From Candidatus Dietzia intestinipullorum (GTDB taxonomy: Bacteria; Actinomycetota; Actinomycetes; Mycobacteriales; Mycobacteriaceae): DNA of 64,000 bases. Below the pieces are notes generated by a model. That model was not told the DNA's origin. It did no database searches and saw only the letters and a list, made by a program, of their open reading frames with translations. Positions 17,179 through 24,805 of the stretch are shown here, piece by piece (the stretch's first letter is position 1; the number at the start of each line of letters is the position of its first letter). A program made the translations under genes and the position numbers. The stretch lies in contig DWWP01000010.1 of the NCBI GenBank assembly GCA_019119635.1, forward strand, positions 49,614-113,613, in the 5' to 3' direction.

Positions 17179-18647
17179 CGGCCCCCGCTCCCCGCGGTGG
17201 ACGCGTGGACCCGCGGAGCGGGAACGACCCGGCCGAGGGCCGCCTCGAGCGCTGCGCCCGTGCGGACGACCAGCCGGTCCTCGAACCGCGCGCCCACCAA
17301 CTGGACGCCCACGGGCAGCCCGGCGTCCGTGGTGCCGCACGGGATGCTCAGCGCCGGCTGCTGCGTCATGTTGAACGGATACGTGTACGGGGTCCACGAG
17401 GTCCAGTCGGGGCTGTGCCAGCCGGGCGGGACGTCTGCTCCCACCTCGAAGGCCGCGATCGGTGTGGTGGGGGTGACCAGGACGTCGTAGTGCTGGTGGA
17501 AGTCGGCCATGCGGGCGCCGAGCGCCATCCGGACGGCGACGGCGTCGAGGTAGTCGGCAGCCGAGAAGTCGTGGTAGCGGCCGAGCGCCTCGCGCATCGA
17601 CGGGTCGACGTGCTCGATCGCCTCCGGCCCGTGGGGCGCGAGCACGGCGGCGAGGCCGGCGAACCACAGGACGTGGAACGCGTCGACGGGATCGGAGAGG
17701 CCGAGTTCGACCGTCTCCACCTGCGCGCCGAGGGACTCGAGCACTCCGACGGAGCGTGCGACCTCGCGCTCGACCTCGGGGTCGTTGGCCCCGAACCCCA
17801 TGTCGGAGCTGTACGCCACGCGCAGTCCCGACAGTGGGCGGTCGCCGCCCGTCCCGTCCTCGGCGGCGGCGAGGTATCCGCCGGGCCCGGGCGTGGTGGC
17901 GCGGGCGGGGACCGCCGACCAGTCGCGCGGGTCCGGCCGCAGGAGGGCGTCAATGAACGCCGCGGTGTCGCCGACGGTCCGGGTCATGGGTCCGGCGTGG
18001 GCGAGGGTGCCGAAGGGGCTCGACGGGAACATCGGGATGACACCGTACGTCGGCTTGAGGGCGACGATCCCGCAGAACGCGGCGGGGATCCGGACCGAGC
18101 CGCCGCCGTCGGTGCCCAGGGCGAGCTGGCCCAGGCCCGCGGCGACGGCCGCCGAGCCCCCGCCACTGGAGCCGCCGGGGGTGAGCGCCGGGTCGTAGGG
18201 GTTGCGCGTGACGCCGGTGACCGGGTTGTCGGTGACCCCCTTCCACGCGAACTCGGGCGTGGTGGTCTTGCCGATCACCACGCACCCCGCCTCGTGCACC
18301 GCCGAGGTGACGGGGGCGTCGTCGGGCCAGGCACCCGGCTCGGCGGCATCGGGCTTGTCCGCGAGCAGCCGGGAGCCCCGCAGCGTGGGAACTCCACGGG
18401 TGTAGAAGATGTCCTTGATGGTCGTCGGCACGCCGTCCAGCGGCCCGTACGCGACCCCCCGGCGGTGCCGGTCCTCGGACTCGCGCGCGGCGGCCATGGT
18501 CGCGGCGCGGTCGACGTGACAGAAGGCGTTGATCTCGCCGTCGACCCGATCGATCGCGTCCAGCGCCTCGCCGGCGGCATCGACCGGGGACACCTCGCCG
18601 CGACGGAAGCGGTCGGCGAGCTCCAGGGCGGTGAGGGAGAGAGTCAT
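17175..18647 (-). CDS. Amidase (amidase-signature family)
   Basis: A protein of 490 residues. The Ser-cisSer-Lys triad is complete: lysine in CVVIGKTTTPEF, the cis-serine in PGGSSGGGSAA and the nucleophile in DGGGSVRIPA. Such enzymes hydrolyse carboxamides to acid plus ammonia; the family also covers GatA, but no GatB or GatC is nearby, so a catabolic amidase is more likely. ATG 18647 is the start; the track extension of 56 residues crosses the operator at 18698. It lies in an operon with gntR. With the operator it shares with the aminotransferase genes, it may supply their omega-amino acid from an amide or lactam-derived precursor. Confidence 0.83.
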   Translation of the reverse strand: MTLSLTALELADRFRRGEVSPVDAAGEALDAIDRVDGEINAFCHVDRAATMAAARESEDRHRRGVAYGPLDGVPTTIKDIFYTRGVPTLRGSRLLADKPDAAEPGAWPDDAPVTSAVHEAGCVVIGKTTTPEFAWKGVTDNPVTGVTRNPYDPALTPGGSSGGGSAAVAAGLGQLALGTDGGGSVRIPAAFCGIVALKPTYGVIPMFPSSPFGTLAHAGPMTRTVGDTAAFIDALLRPDPRDWSAVPARATTPGPGGYLAAAEDGTGGDRPLSGLRVAYSSDMGFGANDPEVEREVARSVGVLESLGAQVETVELGLSDPVDAFHVLWFAGLAAVLAPHGPEAIEHVDPSMREALGRYHDFSAADYLDAVAVRMALGARMADFHQHYDVLVTPTTPIAAFEVGADVPPGWHSPDWTSWTPYTYPFNMTQQPALSIPCGTTDAGLPVGVQLVGARFEDRLVVRTGAALEAALGRVVPAPRVHASTAGSGGR

Positions 18648-18697
18648 CGGTGCGCCTTCCGTGGTGCCGTCACCGGCGCAGACGCCCGCGCCGGTCA

Positions 18698-18711
18698 GAT
18701 TGTCGACAATC
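18698..18711. promoter_or_regulatory. GntR/FCD-type operator, copy 2
   Basis: GATTGTCGACAATC is a perfect 14-bp palindrome 50 bases upstream of the amidase ATG, and matches 13 of 14 bases with the copy at 10569. Both lie next to start sites of genes that could belong to one pathway. Confidence 0.78.
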
Positions 18712-18806
18712 CTACATTCGCACCGCGCGCGGTCAAGGAGGTCGGCCCGCCGCGCGCGTTTGACAGTGATCCGCATCACCGAATAGTGTTTTCTCCGGCC
18801 CTCGTT

Positions 18807-18824
18807 AATACGCATATGCGTATT
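18807..18824. promoter_or_regulatory. Perfect 18-bp palindrome upstream of the TRAP transporter
   Basis: AATACGCATATGCGTATT reads the same on both strands and lies 23 bases before the dctP-type ATG. It is AT-rich against a very GC-rich background and does not match the GATTGT palindrome nearby. The half-site TGCGTATT recurs at 23557-23564 in the iclR/acyl-CoA dehydrogenase gap, so the IclR protein may bind both. Confidence 0.65.
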
Positions 18825-18847
18825 CAGTTCCCTAGTTAAGGAGTCGC

Positions 18848-19957
18848 ATGACGCGCCTCACCCCCTCGACACGCCCGGAGTCACCCGGGCGCCGCGCCGC
18901 GTCCGCGGTCGCCGTGGGACTCGCGGTGGCGATCGCCTCGTCGGCCTGCTCCGGCGACACCGCCGCCGAGCCCGACCACACAGTGCTCCGGGTCGCGGAC
19001 AGCTTTGCCGCGACGCACCCCATCGGACGCAGCGGCACCACCGAGTTCATGCGGATCCTCGAGGCCGAGGGCCCCGGCGCAGGCATGGAGATCGAGTACT
19101 TCGATTCCGGACAGCTGGGCAAGCAGCAGGACATGCCCGCCGTCCTGCGGACCGGCATCGCCGAGATCGCCGCGGTCTCCCCCGCGTACGTCGGGACCCA
19201 GCTACCGCTCGCCAACGTCGGGGACCTCCCCGGCTTCACCCAGGACTCCTGCGTCGGCGGCGACGCCGTGCGCGAGATCATGCAGCCCGGCAGCACGCTG
19301 TTCGAGGCCGAGCTCGCCCCGCAGGACGTGCGCCCCCTGTGGGTCGCGTACATCCCCGGCTACGAGGCGATGTCCGGGGCGTTCCCCGTCGAGTCCGTCG
19401 CGGACCTGCACGGGAAGATCATGCGCTCCACCGGCGGCGCCGCCGACCGCGTGGTCGACGAGGTCGACGCGGCCGGCGTCTCCATGCCCCTGGGGGACAT
19501 GTACGAGGCCGTCTCCCGCGGCACCGTCGAGGGCACCCTCGCCAGCCCCCTGAGCATCACGCCGTACAGCCTCGAGGAGGTCATCGACCACTCGACCGAC
19601 GGCGCACGCCTCGGCTCGTTCACCGTGACCTACTCGGTCTCCGACTCGGTGTGGCACGAGATGAGCCCCGCCCAGCAGGCCGTCCTCACCGAGGCCTCCG
19701 ACGTGGCGCAGACGGCCGTGTGCCGGGAGATCAACCGGTCCATGGACGAGTCGAAGCAGGCGATGCGCGACAGCGGCGTGCGGATGCACGAGGTCACCGA
19801 CGCCGAGGCCCCCGAGTGGGAGGCGCTCTACGACCCCGTCCGCGAGTCGTGGGTCGCCGACCTCGAGAGCATCGGACTCCCCGCCCGCGACGTCCTGGAC
19901 GACTTCACCGCCGCGCTCGACCGCGCGGAGGCCGAACACGGAAGCGACCGCTCATGA
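18848..19957 (+). CDS. TRAP transporter solute-binding lipoprotein (DctP family)
   Basis: A protein of 369 residues. The signal peptide ends in a lipobox-like SSAC (VAIASSACSGD, about residue 34), so it is likely a lipid-anchored binding protein outside the membrane. The DctP fold follows (VLRVADSFAATHPIG, IEYFDSGQLGKQQDM). TRAP proteins bind carboxylates and hand them to the two membrane subunits, using an ion gradient. The ATG follows AAGGAG. Stop overlaps the next start (ATGA). The ligand is not known; the acyl-CoA genes around it suggest an organic acid. Confidence 0.85.
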   Translation: MTRLTPSTRPESPGRRAASAVAVGLAVAIASSACSGDTAAEPDHTVLRVADSFAATHPIGRSGTTEFMRILEAEGPGAGMEIEYFDSGQLGKQQDMPAVLRTGIAEIAAVSPAYVGTQLPLANVGDLPGFTQDSCVGGDAVREIMQPGSTLFEAELAPQDVRPLWVAYIPGYEAMSGAFPVESVADLHGKIMRSTGGAADRVVDEVDAAGVSMPLGDMYEAVSRGTVEGTLASPLSITPYSLEEVIDHSTDGARLGSFTVTYSVSDSVWHEMSPAQQAVLTEASDVAQTAVCREINRSMDESKQAMRDSGVRMHEVTDAEAPEWEALYDPVRESWVADLESIGLPARDVLDDFTAALDRAEAEHGSDRS

Positions 19958-20586
19958 CCGACCACACACCCGAGGTGATCGTCCACCAGTCGGGGTCCAC
20001 GCCCGCCCGCAGGACGCTGTTCGGCTACCGCACCGGCGACCACGCGCGACTCGACGCGGTGCAGAACGCGATCTCCGCGGTCTGCGCGGTCATCGCCGGC
20101 GCCGCGATCGTCGTCATCGCCGCCCTCACCACCGTCGAGGTGGCCACCCGCACGTTCTTCGACACCCCGCTGGGCTGGAACGTCGGGTTCGTCGAGCAGT
20201 ACCTGATGATGGCCGTCGCGTTCTTCGGCACGGTCACCGCCTACCGCACCGGCGCCCACGTCGCCGTGGTGACGATCTTCGAGAAGACCCCAGAGCCCGT
20301 GCGCAAGCTGCTGCTCGTCCTCGCCTACCTCATCATCCTCGTGGGGCTGGCGCTGCTCATCTATTCGGGCACCCGGGCCGCGCACTTCTCCTTCATCACC
20401 GACGAGATGCCCCCGCCCGGGATGGCCGAGCTGCCCTGGCCCACCTGGTGGTGGAAGACGATCATCCCCGTCGCCGCGGCGCTCGGCTGCGTCGTCGTGC
20501 TCATCGACCTCTACCGCGAGCTCACCGCCCCGCTGACCCGCGTGGTCACGGACTACGAGCCCTGCCTGTCCGTGGAAGGGGCCTGA
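19954..20586 (+). CDS. TRAP transporter small permease subunit (DctQ)
   Basis: A protein of 210 residues with four hydrophobic segments (around 45-68, 85-105, 125-145 and 165-190) and the family-type stretch NVGFVEQYLMMAVAFFGTVTAYR. DctQ supports the large permease in TRAP systems. ATG 19954 overlaps the binding-protein stop by four bases. The track ORF starting at 19339 is extended through that gene in the wrong frame. The large subunit starts two bases after its stop. Confidence 0.85.
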   Translation: MTDHTPEVIVHQSGSTPARRTLFGYRTGDHARLDAVQNAISAVCAVIAGAAIVVIAALTTVEVATRTFFDTPLGWNVGFVEQYLMMAVAFFGTVTAYRTGAHVAVVTIFEKTPEPVRKLLLVLAYLIILVGLALLIYSGTRAAHFSFITDEMPPPGMAELPWPTWWWKTIIPVAAALGCVVVLIDLYRELTAPLTRVVTDYEPCLSVEGA

Positions 20587-20587
20587 C

Positions 20588-21871
20588 ATGCTCGCACTCG
20601 CCATCGTCGCCCTCCTGCTGGTCCTCATCCTCATCCGCGTCCCGGTCTCGTTCGCCATCCTCGGCGCGGGCCTGGTCGGACTCTTCGTCCTCGCGGGCAC
20701 CGACGTCGTCGACGGCGTCATGCAGACGGTGCCCGCGACCTCGGTGATGAGCTACTCCCTGTCCGCGGTCCCCCTGTTCATCCTCATGGCGCACCTGCTC
20801 ATGCTGTCCGGACTGCTCGACGACCTGTTCGGCGCCGCCCGGGCCCTGGTCGGGCGGATCCGCGGCGGTACCGCCGTCGCCTCGATCGGCGCGGGCACGG
20901 CCTTCGCCTCGGTGTCCGGGTCCTCGACCGCGGCGGCCGCCACCCTGGCCCAGACGTCGACGCTCAAGATGGTCGACGAGGGCTACAGTCCCCGGACGGC
21001 CAGCGGCATGGTGGCCGTGGTCGGCACCCTCGCCGCCATGATCCCGCCGTCGATCATCCTCGTGTTCTACGCGATCACCGCCGAGGTGAGCGTCGGCGAC
21101 CAGCTCGTCGCCGGGGCGCTGCCGGGCGTGATCATCGCCTGCGCCCTCGTGCTGATGCTGTACGTGACCATGCTGCGCGATCCGGACTCCGTCCCGCGCG
21201 GGGCGCCGGCCACATGGGCCGACAAAGCCCGCGCGCTGCTCACCGCCGCCCCGCTGGTGTTCGTCTTCGCCGCCGTCGTGGGGTCGATCTACCTCGGCCT
21301 GGCGACGCCCACCGAGGCCGCGGCACTCGGCTGCGCGGCGTCGCTGATCCTCGTGATCGCGCGCCGACGGTTCACGCTCACCGGCGTCGGCCACACCCTG
21401 GTGGAGACCACCAAGTCGACGGCGATGATCTTCGCGATCATCATCGGCGCCCACGTGTTCGGCCACTTCCTCACCGAGACGCGGGTGACGCCCACGCTCG
21501 TCGCCTGGATCGGCGACCTCGCGGTCCCCGCCTTCGTCATCATGCTGTTCATCTCGGCGGTCTACGTGGTGCTCGGCTTCTTCATGGACCAGATCGCGAT
21601 CATCGCGCTCACCGTCCCGGTTGTGCTCCCGCTGGTCGAGACCCTCGGGTACGACCCCATCTGGTTCGGCGTGTACATGGTGCTGCTGGCCGAGATCGGG
21701 CTCGTCACCCCGCCGATGGGGCTCAACGTCTTCGTCGTCGCCCGCGCCGCGGGACGCCGAGTCGAGGAGGTCTTCCGCGGGGCGTTCCCCTATGTGATCG
21801 CCATGTTGCTGGTCGCGTTGATGTTCCTCCTCTTCCCCGCCCTCATCCTCTGGGTCCCCTCCACCATGTAG
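20588..21871 (+). CDS. TRAP transporter large permease subunit (DctM)
   Basis: A protein of 427 residues, normal for DctM, with roughly twelve hydrophobic segments. Typical stretches are FASVSGSSTAAAATLAQTST, GTLAAMIPPSIILVFYAITA and EIGLVTPPMGLNVFVV. It forms the ion-coupled transport channel. It is the third gene of the TRAP operon; the crotonase gene starts 48 bases later, and may be co-transcribed. Confidence 0.88.
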   Translation: MLALAIVALLLVLILIRVPVSFAILGAGLVGLFVLAGTDVVDGVMQTVPATSVMSYSLSAVPLFILMAHLLMLSGLLDDLFGAARALVGRIRGGTAVASIGAGTAFASVSGSSTAAAATLAQTSTLKMVDEGYSPRTASGMVAVVGTLAAMIPPSIILVFYAITAEVSVGDQLVAGALPGVIIACALVLMLYVTMLRDPDSVPRGAPATWADKARALLTAAPLVFVFAAVVGSIYLGLATPTEAAALGCAASLILVIARRRFTLTGVGHTLVETTKSTAMIFAIIIGAHVFGHFLTETRVTPTLVAWIGDLAVPAFVIMLFISAVYVVLGFFMDQIAIIALTVPVVLPLVETLGYDPIWFGVYMVLLAEIGLVTPPMGLNVFVVARAAGRRVEEVFRGAFPYVIAMLLVALMFLLFPALILWVPSTM

Positions 21872-21919
21872 AACCGGAACCGACCCGACCCCACACCCAC
21901 CGAAGCAAGGAAGCACCCC

Positions 21920-22723
21920 ATGACCGACACCGCACTCCTCGTCGACCGCGCCGACCACGTCGAGACGTGGACGCTGAACCTTCCCGACAGCCGCAACCCG
22001 ATCTCCGACTCCGCGATGGTCGAGGCCCTCTGCGACCGGGTCGACGCCGTCAACGCCGACCCGGATGTCCGGGCTGTCGTCCTCACCGGCGCCGGCACCG
22101 CGTTCTCCGCCGGCGGCAACGTCAAGAACATGGTCGAGCGCCACGGCATGTTCGGCGGGAGCCCGTACGAGCTGCGCGACGGCTACCGTCGCGGCATCCA
22201 GCGCATCCCGCGCGCCCTCTACCACTGCGAGGTACCCGTGATCGCCGCCGTCAACGGCCCGGCGGTCGGCGCCGGCTGCGACCTCGCCGTGATGTGTGAC
22301 CTGCGGGTGGCCTCGACGCGCGCCTTCTTCGCCGAGAGCTTTGTCCAGCTGGGGATCATCCCCGGCGACGGCGGCGCGTGGCTGCTCACCAAGGCGATCG
22401 GGCCGGCGCGGGCGGCCGAGATGGCGCTCACCGGCGACCGGGTCACCGCCGAGCAGGCCCTCGAGTGGGGGCTCGTCAACCAGGTGGCCGAGCCGGACGA
22501 CCTCCTCGACGCGGCGCGCGCCCTGGCCGGACGGGTCGCCAAGAACCCGCCACACTCGGTGCGCATGGCCAAGAAGCTACTGCGCGAGTCCCAGCACCAG
22601 TCGCTGGAGTCGCTGCTCGAGCTCTCCGCCGCCATGCAGGCACTGGCCCACCACACCGAGGACCACCGGGAGGCGCTCGCGGCCTTCGGGGAGAAGCGCG
22701 CCGGGGACTACACGGGCCGCTGA
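21920..22723 (+). CDS. Enoyl-CoA hydratase/isomerase (crotonase) family protein
   Basis: A protein of 267 residues with the crotonase core (VVLTGAGTAFSAGGNVKNM, VIAAVNGPAVGAGCDLAVMCD). The two glutamates of classical enoyl-CoA hydratase are not kept: the first aligns with Asp in GAGCDLA and the second with a non-acidic residue before IIPGDGGAWLL. The Asp in PGDGG is typical of isomerases and other branches. So it probably acts on an acyl-CoA ester but may not be a simple hydratase. AAGGAAG lies before the ATG. It follows the TRAP genes on the same strand and faces iclR. Confidence 0.82.
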   Translation: MTDTALLVDRADHVETWTLNLPDSRNPISDSAMVEALCDRVDAVNADPDVRAVVLTGAGTAFSAGGNVKNMVERHGMFGGSPYELRDGYRRGIQRIPRALYHCEVPVIAAVNGPAVGAGCDLAVMCDLRVASTRAFFAESFVQLGIIPGDGGAWLLTKAIGPARAAEMALTGDRVTAEQALEWGLVNQVAEPDDLLDAARALAGRVAKNPPHSVRMAKKLLRESQHQSLESLLELSAAMQALAHHTEDHREALAAFGEKRAGDYTGR

Positions 22724-22745
22724 GCCGCCGCCGGGCGGGCCAGTC

Positions 22746-23498
22746 CTAGTCGAGGTTCCAGGCGTCCACGTGGCGACGGAGGATCTCCACGAGCTCGTCG
22801 CGCCGGGAGTCGATCGACCCACTCGAGCCGATCACGCCGACGGAGGCGATCACCTGCCCCCGCTCGGTGACCGCCACGGAGACGCCGTCCGCTCCGCGCT
22901 CGGCCGCGCCGGGTGCCGCACAGATCCCGGTCTCCCGGATCTCCGCGAGCGCGGAGAGGAAGGCGTCGACCCGGCCCGCGTCCGACTCCGGACGCCCGTT
23001 GAGGTAGGCCCACAGGTCCCGGTTCTCCCGGGACGCCAGCAGGAGCCACCCCGCGGACGTCCGGAGCAGGGACCGGCGCAGGCGGTTCTCCGCCAGGTAC
23101 GCGAACGCCGGGTCGGCGGAGACGTGGTCGACGTAGAAGAGGTCGTCGCCCACGGCCGCCGACAGGACGGTGACCATGCCGGTCTCCGCGTTGATCGCCT
23201 CCAGCGCCTCGTGCGGGATGTGCGTGACCGGCGGGCGCCCGGCGATGACGTTGAGCAGGTACGGCGCCATGCCCAGCGTGTAGACGCGGTCGGCCTCGTC
23301 CAGGTAGCCGGTGGCGACCAGCCCGTTGACGAGCCCCTGGGTCGAGCTGACCGGCGCACGGAGCGACGTGGCGATGGCGGTCAACGTCATGCCGCTCCCG
23401 GACCGGGCGACCTCCTCGAGGATCGCGGCGACCCTGTCGACCATCCGGTGCCGGGGCCTCTCGGGCACCCGGACGTCGGGCTCCTCACGCGGTGTCAT
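22746..23498 (-). CDS. IclR-type transcriptional regulator
   Basis: A protein of 250 residues. The N-terminal winged HTH (MVDRVAAILEEVARSGSG, LTAIATSLRAPVSSTQGLVNGL) and the C-terminal effector domain (SAAVGDDLFYVDHVSAD, VSVAVTERGQVIASVGVIG) match IclR architecture. ATG 23498 was chosen because the longer ORF runs into the intergenic dyad. It is divergent from the acyl-CoA dehydrogenase operon and convergent with the TRAP-crotonase genes, so it is the likely local regulator of one or both. Confidence 0.82.
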   Translation of the reverse strand: MTPREEPDVRVPERPRHRMVDRVAAILEEVARSGSGMTLTAIATSLRAPVSSTQGLVNGLVATGYLDEADRVYTLGMAPYLLNVIAGRPPVTHIPHEALEAINAETGMVTVLSAAVGDDLFYVDHVSADPAFAYLAENRLRRSLLRTSAGWLLLASRENRDLWAYLNGRPESDAGRVDAFLSALAEIRETGICAAPGAAERGADGVSVAVTERGQVIASVGVIGSSGSIDSRRDELVEILRRHVDAWNLD

Positions 23499-23526
23499 GT
23501 CAGCAGGATAGCAACAATTCGCCCGA

Positions 23527-23544
23527 GTTACGTAGTTCCGTAAC
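23527..23544. promoter_or_regulatory. Dyad in the iclR / acyl-CoA dehydrogenase gap
   Basis: GTTACG and CGTAAC arms are separated by six bases (GTTACGTAGTTCCGTAAC), a common IclR-operator shape. It lies 28 bases before the iclR ATG. Downstream at 23566 is TATAGA, a possible -10 for the dehydrogenase operon. The gap of 155 bases holds no other gene. Confidence 0.55.
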
Positions 23545-23653
23545 GGTTTGCCTGATTGCGTATTGTATAGAACGGTGCGATAGTACAAGCACCGTGTGGC
23601 CATGGTCACCCACGACCATCCCCGCCCCTGACCGCCCCACGACAGGAGAAGAG

Positions 23654-24805
23654 ATGAGCAGCGCCCTCGCCCCACCCACGACGGTGGAGTCGCCCGGGAT
23701 ACGACGGCTCCGTCAGGAGGTCCGCGATTTCCTCTCCGCCGAGATCTCGGCCGGCACCCTCACCCCCTGGATCGACACGTGGCTGACCCGGTGGGACGAG
23801 GGCTTCACCCGGCGTCTCGCCGAGCGCGGCTGGATCGGCATGACGATCCCGGTCGAGTACGGCGGGCAGGGGCGGACCCACCTCGAGCGCTTCGCCATCA
23901 CCGAGGAACTCCTCGCCGTGGGCGCCCCCGTGGCGGCCCAGTGGGTGGCCGACCGGCAGATCGCCCCCTCGCTCCTGCGCTACGGCACCGAGGAGCAGAA
24001 GCAGGAGTTCCTCCCGCGGATCGCTGCCGGGGAGTGCTGCTTCGGCATCGGCATGAGCGAGCCCGACTCCGGATCGGACCTCGCCAGCGTCCGCACCAAG
24101 GGCGTCCGGGTCGACGGCGGCTGGACGGTGACCGGCACCAAGGTCTGGACCTCCGGCGCCCAGCACGCCGAGGCCTTCATCGCCCTGGCCCGCACGGAGC
24201 CGCTGGACACGAGCAACCGCCACGCCGGCCTGAGCCAGTTCATCGTGGACCTGCGCTCCGAGGGCGTCACCATCCGCCCGATCGTGTCCCTGTCCGGCGA
24301 CCACCACTTCAACGAGGTCGTCCTGGACGAGGTGTTCGTCCCCGACTCCCGCGTCTTCGGCACGCCCGGCAACGGCTGGGAGCAGGTCAACGCCGAGCTG
24401 GCCTTCGAGCGCAGCGGGCCCGAGCGGTTCCTGTCGTCGTTCCGCCTGCTCGCGGCCGAGATCGACGCGATCCACCGGGGGCGCCTGCCCGAGCGCACCG
24501 ACCTCGGCCGGTCGGTCGCGCGGATGGCCGGACTGCACACCCTGAGCCGCAACATCGCCGGCGCCCTCCAGCGCGGTGAGAAGGCCGACACCGCCGCCGC
24601 GCTCGTCAAGCTGCTCGGCACCACCACGGAGGGCGACATCGTCGACGACGTCTCCGCCCGGCTGGGCGACGAGACGCCGGGGCCGCCCACGGAGATCGAC
24701 GCGCTGCTGCGCGCGGGACTGCACCAACGCCCGGGCTTCACGCTCCGCGGCGGGACCAACGAGATTCTGCGCGGCGTGATCGCGCGGGGACTGGGGATGC
24801 GCTGA
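23654..24805 (+). CDS. Acyl-CoA dehydrogenase, FadE type 1
   Basis: A protein of 383 residues with the usual three-domain acyl-CoA dehydrogenase fold: VEYGGQGRTHLERFAITEEL, FGIGMSEPDSGSDLASVRT, VTGTKVWTSGAQHAEAF, and the C-terminal FTLRGGTNEILRGVIARGLG. It uses FAD to introduce a trans double bond in an acyl-CoA. ATG 23654 follows AGGAGAAGAG; the track ORF begins 54 codons earlier inside iclR. The next gene overlaps its stop by one base (TGATG) and encodes a second, more diverged dehydrogenase, so the two may form a heteromer, as in steroid-type FadE pairs. Confidence 0.86.
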   Translation: MSSALAPPTTVESPGIRRLRQEVRDFLSAEISAGTLTPWIDTWLTRWDEGFTRRLAERGWIGMTIPVEYGGQGRTHLERFAITEELLAVGAPVAAQWVADRQIAPSLLRYGTEEQKQEFLPRIAAGECCFGIGMSEPDSGSDLASVRTKGVRVDGGWTVTGTKVWTSGAQHAEAFIALARTEPLDTSNRHAGLSQFIVDLRSEGVTIRPIVSLSGDHHFNEVVLDEVFVPDSRVFGTPGNGWEQVNAELAFERSGPERFLSSFRLLAAEIDAIHRGRLPERTDLGRSVARMAGLHTLSRNIAGALQRGEKADTAAALVKLLGTTTEGDIVDDVSARLGDETPGPPTEIDALLRAGLHQRPGFTLRGGTNEILRGVIARGLGMR

